From positions 1 through 64,000 of the forward strand of contig JAHZJK010000004.1 of NCBI GenBank assembly GCA_022600955.1: a stretch of DNA of 64,000 nucleotides. The letters run 5' to 3'. The stretch is from Gammaproteobacteria bacterium (GTDB lineage: Bacteria; Pseudomonadota; Gammaproteobacteria; Steroidobacterales; Woeseiaceae). Below the pieces are notes generated by a model, which saw only the letters and a program-made list of their open reading frames with translations, was not told the DNA's origin and made no database searches. Of the stretch, positions 61,224 to 64,000 are shown one piece after another. Each line of letters begins with the position of its first letter. Position 1 is the first letter of the stretch. Made by a program: the position numbers and the translations under genes.

Positions 61224-62288
61224 TCAGAAATCGAGCCCAAGCTGTCTCTGCGCAGGATGTAAAAAGTGAGTGCAATCAAGGGATTGCTGGTAGGAAGCGG
61301 AGTCCAGACCCAGTTGATTGCTGGATTTTCGGAATCGTGATGCAAGCATGTCAGCGTACGGACCCTGGCCAGTCTGTCTTATGCCAAATCGCTGGTCGTA
61401 GCTGGCACCCCCACTCGCCTGGCGAATCAGGCTGAAAACACGCTCGGCACGATCCGGGAAATGCGTTCGCAGCCAGTCCGAAAACAGTTCTTTCAGCTCA
61501 TGTGGCAGGCGCAGGAATATGTAGCGAGCCTGCCTCGCGCCCGCAGCAGCGGCGGCCTCGAGGATGGTCTCTATCTCGTGGTCATTGATCGCCGGTATGA
61601 CCGGCGCGACCAAAACGCTTACGGGAACGCCGTGACCGGTGAGTTGTTCGAGAGCTTTGAGGCGCGATGCGGCAGACGGAATACGCGGCTCCATCAGACG
61701 TTTGAGTTTCGAGTCGAGCGTTGGAATGCTCATCGCCACAGAGCAAAGTCCGTCTTCCGCGAGATCACTGAGGAGATCAAGGTCCCGGCTGACCAGGTGA
61801 CTCTTGGTAATTATATTGACCGGGTGTCTGTAGCGGGCGAACAGGACCAGCAACTGACGTGTAATTTGTAGCGATTTTTCGGCCGGTTGATATGGGTCGG
61901 TATTGGCGCCGATTGTGATCGGTTTGCATTCATAGCCCGGCTTCTCCCACTCGTCGAGCAGGCGTGCAGCGGCATTCGGTTTGTAAAAAATTTTCGTTTC
62001 AAAATCGAGCCCGGGTGACAAGTCCAGGTAGGCATGGCTGGGTCTTGCGTAACAGTAAATGCAGCCGTGTTCACATCCCTGGTAGGGATTGATGGAGCGG
62101 TCAAAGGGCACGTCGGGGGAGCTGTTACTGCTGATAATTTTGCCGGCCTGTATGGACGTCAACACGGTCTCGGGCGCATGCCTCTCCCGCGCATGCTGTT
62201 CAGCTGCGTCGAATTCGGTCTGCCGTTTGGCGAAGCGGCCGTCGGGCGACGAAACCGCGCCGCGGCCTTTGTGAGCGTGGTGGGCCAT
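61224..62288 (-). CDS. PA0069-family radical SAM protein (spore-photoproduct-lyase-like)
   Basis: This 354-aa radical SAM protein has the cluster motif C72-x3-C76-x2-C79 (GCEHGCIYCYARPSHAYL). Its segments (PYQGCEHGCIYC, IGANTDPYQPAEK, ITKSHLVSRDLDLL) match the PA0069/SplB-like group. SplB repairs UV spore photoproduct; the bacterial homologues have no proven function. The ATG is two bases from the end of the inverted repeat that contains the LexA box, which points to an SOS-linked role. Confidence 0.85.
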   Translation of the reverse strand: MAHHAHKGRGAVSSPDGRFAKRQTEFDAAEQHARERHAPETVLTSIQAGKIISSNSSPDVPFDRSINPYQGCEHGCIYCYARPSHAYLDLSPGLDFETKIFYKPNAAARLLDEWEKPGYECKPITIGANTDPYQPAEKSLQITRQLLVLFARYRHPVNIITKSHLVSRDLDLLSDLAEDGLCSVAMSIPTLDSKLKRLMEPRIPSAASRLKALEQLTGHGVPVSVLVAPVIPAINDHEIETILEAAAAAGARQARYIFLRLPHELKELFSDWLRTHFPDRAERVFSLIRQASGGASYDQRFGIRQTGQGPYADMLASRFRKSSNQLGLDSASYQQSLDCTHFLHPAQRQLGLDF

Positions 62289-62290
62289 AG

Positions 62291-62330
62291 GTTGTACCAG
62301 TACTGTATATAAACACAGTACTGGTACAAC
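62291..62330 (-). promoter_or_regulatory. 40-bp inverted repeat carrying a LexA (SOS) box
   Basis: The arms GTTGTACCAGTACTGT (62291-62306) and ACAGTACTGGTACAAC (62315-62330) are perfect 16-bp inverted repeats around ATATAAAC. The inner core, 62301-62320, is TACTGT-N8-ACAGTA, a near-ideal E. coli LexA box. It overlaps the probable -10 (TACTGT, 62320-62315); TTGACC at 62343-62338 is a good -35, 17 bp away. The repeat ends two bases before the radical SAM ATG. LexA repression and DNA-damage induction are expected. Confidence 0.88.
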
Positions 62331-62374
62331 CGTTTTGGGTCAAGGCCGCAGTCGAGCCTGGTGTTGCAGACTGA

Positions 62375-63244
62375 CTAGTCGCTTTTTACCGTGTGAAGGT
62401 GCACGTCCTGCTGCGGGAACGGAAACGAAATACCTTCCTGGTCGAAGCGCTTTTTGATGGTCTCAGTAAGGTCAAACATCACGCCCCAGTAGTCCGAGGT
62501 TTTGGCCCATGGGCGCACGACAAAATTGACGCTGGAATCGGCTAGCGCAGAGACTGCGATAGTCGTTGCTGGCTCGGCGAGAACGCGGTCTTCTGCAGCG
62601 ATGATTTCTTCGAGCGTTTTTCTGACCTTGTCGAGATCGTCGTCGTAGCTGACACCGATGACCATGTCGACGCGACGTGTATCGTTGGCCGAGTAGTTGG
62701 TGATAATGCTGTCCATGATCTGGCTGTTCGGCACGATGATCTGCTTGTTGTCTCCAGTCTTAAGGACAGTGGTCAGGATTTGCACCTGCTCAACAACACC
62801 AGCGATGCCTGCGGCCTCGATGAAATCACCGACACGGTAGGGGCGAAACAGTACGATAAGAACGCCCGAGGCGAAATTGGAAAGCGAGCCTTGTAAGGCG
62901 AGTCCGACAGCCAGGCCGGCCGCACCGAAAATTGCAATGAATGATGTCGTCTGGATGCCGAGCGCGCCGATCGCGGCAATGATGACGACGACGAGCAGTA
63001 CCATGCGTACGAGATTGCAGATAAACGTTTCGAGGGTCTTGTCGACCTCTTGCTTGCGCATAAGTTTGCGGATCGCACCGACAACGAGGCGGATGACAAA
63101 CTTACCAATGAAGAAGATCGCCAGTGCAGTAATGAGCTTGAGGCCGAGATCCATGCCAATGTCGAGCCCTTTTTCCTGCAGCAATTGCGGCAGTGATGCC
63201 CAGTCAATTGAGGTGATCGAGTCTGTAGATGCTTCTTCGTTCAT
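62375..63244 (-). CDS. Small-conductance mechanosensitive channel MscS
   Basis: MscS releases solutes on hypo-osmotic shock. The 289-aa protein has three membrane helices, the pore helix (GAAGLAVGLALQGSLSNFASGVLIVLFRPYRVGDFIE) and the beta domain (VLKTGDNKQIIVPNSQIMDSII). It has the usual single-copy MscS length. Confidence 0.93.
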   Translation of the reverse strand: MNEEASTDSITSIDWASLPQLLQEKGLDIGMDLGLKLITALAIFFIGKFVIRLVVGAIRKLMRKQEVDKTLETFICNLVRMVLLVVVIIAAIGALGIQTTSFIAIFGAAGLAVGLALQGSLSNFASGVLIVLFRPYRVGDFIEAAGIAGVVEQVQILTTVLKTGDNKQIIVPNSQIMDSIITNYSANDTRRVDMVIGVSYDDDLDKVRKTLEEIIAAEDRVLAEPATTIAVSALADSSVNFVVRPWAKTSDYWGVMFDLTETIKKRFDQEGISFPFPQQDVHLHTVKSD

Positions 63245-63258
63245 GTTTTGTATCCTGC

Positions 63259-64000
63259 TTATTGTCCGGGCGTCCCGACAGTGCCCGGCTGAAAGCGGAA
63301 CACGCGGTAAGGCCCATTGGATTGAATGTGTTGGTCAGATTTCAGAATCAGGTCAGGCAGTGCGCTGTCGGCGACATACAGGTAACCATCAGGGCCGAAC
63401 GACAAGGCGTCCGGCCAGCGAATCTTACGCGATTGAATCAGCGTGGCAATCTCGCCGTCCGGCCGCGCCCTGAAGATCGCATTGTGTTCGACGTCGGTAA
63501 TGTAAATGTTACCGTCCAGATCGATGCTGAAACCATCGCTGAGTGGTTTGTCAGAGAACCGCTCCACCATACTGCCGAGCTGGCTGTCGGGAAGTTTTTC
63601 GTTGCGCAGATCCTTGAGTCTGACGCGGTACAATCCCGATCCGCTCAGCGCCCCGTAGTAGAGCCAGTCCGGGCCTAGCGCGATGCCATCGACTCCGCCC
63701 CGCAATACCGCCATGCCGCCGAGAAACTCCATGCGGCGATCCTGGGTATTGATGACGTAGTTTTCCGCCGAAACCGACGGATGCTTCTCAAGGACACGGC
63801 GCGCCTCACCGGATTCGACGTCGTAAACGATGATCGCCGGACTCTTGCGCCAAAAACTAGCGTCCGCAATAACGACTGTTTTTCCATCGTGGCTAACCTG
63901 CAGGTCCTGCAGGAATGAACCGGCTGGCGCGATGGATTTGTCGAGAACCTGATTGCGCAATACTTCAGCGGTCCAAAGATCGATAGCAACGATTCGCGCT
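63259..64000 (-). CDS. MRJP/yellow-like beta-propeller protein, truncated at the window edge
   Basis: The frame remains open to the last base of the window (the sequence upstream of the first ATG/TTG candidate reads RIVAIDLWTAEVLRNQVL), so the 5' end lies beyond it. The visible part is propeller-like (GTVGT...IALGPDWLYYGALSGSGLYRVRLKDL, GFSIDLDGNIYITDVEHNAIFRARPDG). It resembles the major royal jelly/yellow family found in bacteria. The function is unknown. It is 14 bp upstream of mscS. Confidence 0.75.
   Translation of the reverse strand, partial: ARIVAIDLWTAEVLRNQVLDKSIAPAGSFLQDLQVSHDGKTVVIADASFWRKSPAIIVYDVESGEARRVLEKHPSVSAENYVINTQDRRMEFLGGMAVLRGGVDGIALGPDWLYYGALSGSGLYRVRLKDLRNEKLPDSQLGSMVERFSDKPLSDGFSIDLDGNIYITDVEHNAIFRARPDGEIATLIQSRKIRWPDALSFGPDGYLYVADSALPDLILKSDQHIQSNGPYRVFRFQPGTVGTPGQ

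Overview
The window reads as a stretch of chromosome from a free-living Gammaproteobacterium. The gene order supports this: rhlB divergent from trxA-rho, dusB-fis, accB-accC next to aroQ and prmA, msrP-msrQ, and a plsB of the enteric type. By eye the base composition is moderately GC-rich throughout. A marine Chromatiales/Woeseiaceae-like organism would fit, but the sequence alone does not prove the family. No rRNA, tRNA, CRISPR array, insertion sequence or phage gene was seen.

Layout. 0.1-3.5 kb: plsB and trhO (phospholipid synthesis, tRNA modification). 3.5-9.6 kb: a small Cys-rich exported protein followed by a translationally coupled CusC-CusB-CusA-type copper/silver RND efflux operon. 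9.6-14.7 kb: YdcH-like protein, cysQ, a YrfG-type nucleotidase, rhlB, trxA and rho with a clear intrinsic terminator. 14.8-18.7 kb: an ECF sigma / FecR / TonB-dependent receptor cell-surface signalling unit. 18.7-20.5 kb: three little-known minus-strand genes (secreted protein, HEAT-repeat protein, half-sized glycosyltransferase). 20.5-35.4 kb: a long minus-strand housekeeping run with dsbD, a TlpA-like thioredoxin, aroQ, accB, accC, prmA, a long acidic zinc-ribbon protein, dusB, fis, purH, purD, moeA, beta-carbonic anhydrase and a GFA-family protein. 35.4-37.7 kb: groES-groEL under a perfect CIRCE operator. 37.7-47.0 kb: msrP-msrQ, a FrnE-like protein, an epoxide-hydrolase-like enzyme, MAPEG, a TraR/DksA-like protein, an S9 peptidase and a serine hydrolase. 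47.0-50.6 kb: ileS with a T-box leader. 50.5-64 kb: an Omp85-like protein, murI, a DPP III-like lipoprotein, folE, msrA, an M23 peptidase, a TPR/TonB-like protein, a LexA-box radical SAM gene, an MscS channel and an edge-truncated beta-propeller gene.

The main discovery is at 47.09-50.55 kb. The ileS gene is preceded by what looks like a complete tRNA-sensing T-box riboswitch. It has an AGTA/GAA specifier loop with an ATC (Ile) specifier, an AG-bulge and distal-loop region, a canonical GGGTGGTACCGCG T-box, and an antiterminator that excludes a 13-bp terminator with a T tract. T-boxes are a Firmicutes/Actinobacteria hallmark and would be unexpected in a Gammaproteobacterium. The enzyme downstream is a long IleS2-type synthetase whose HIGH signature reads GIHH, the swapped motif reported for extreme mupirocin resistance. 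Together these suggest a horizontally acquired, self-regulated, antibiotic-insensitive tRNA synthetase cassette.

Other points worth following up are a 40-bp inverted repeat with perfect 16-bp arms containing a LexA box against the start codon of a radical SAM gene, a DsbD with two tandem N-terminal thiol-redox domains, an M49-like lipoprotein with HEXXH instead of HEXXXH, and two intergenic leaders rich in GGA motifs.
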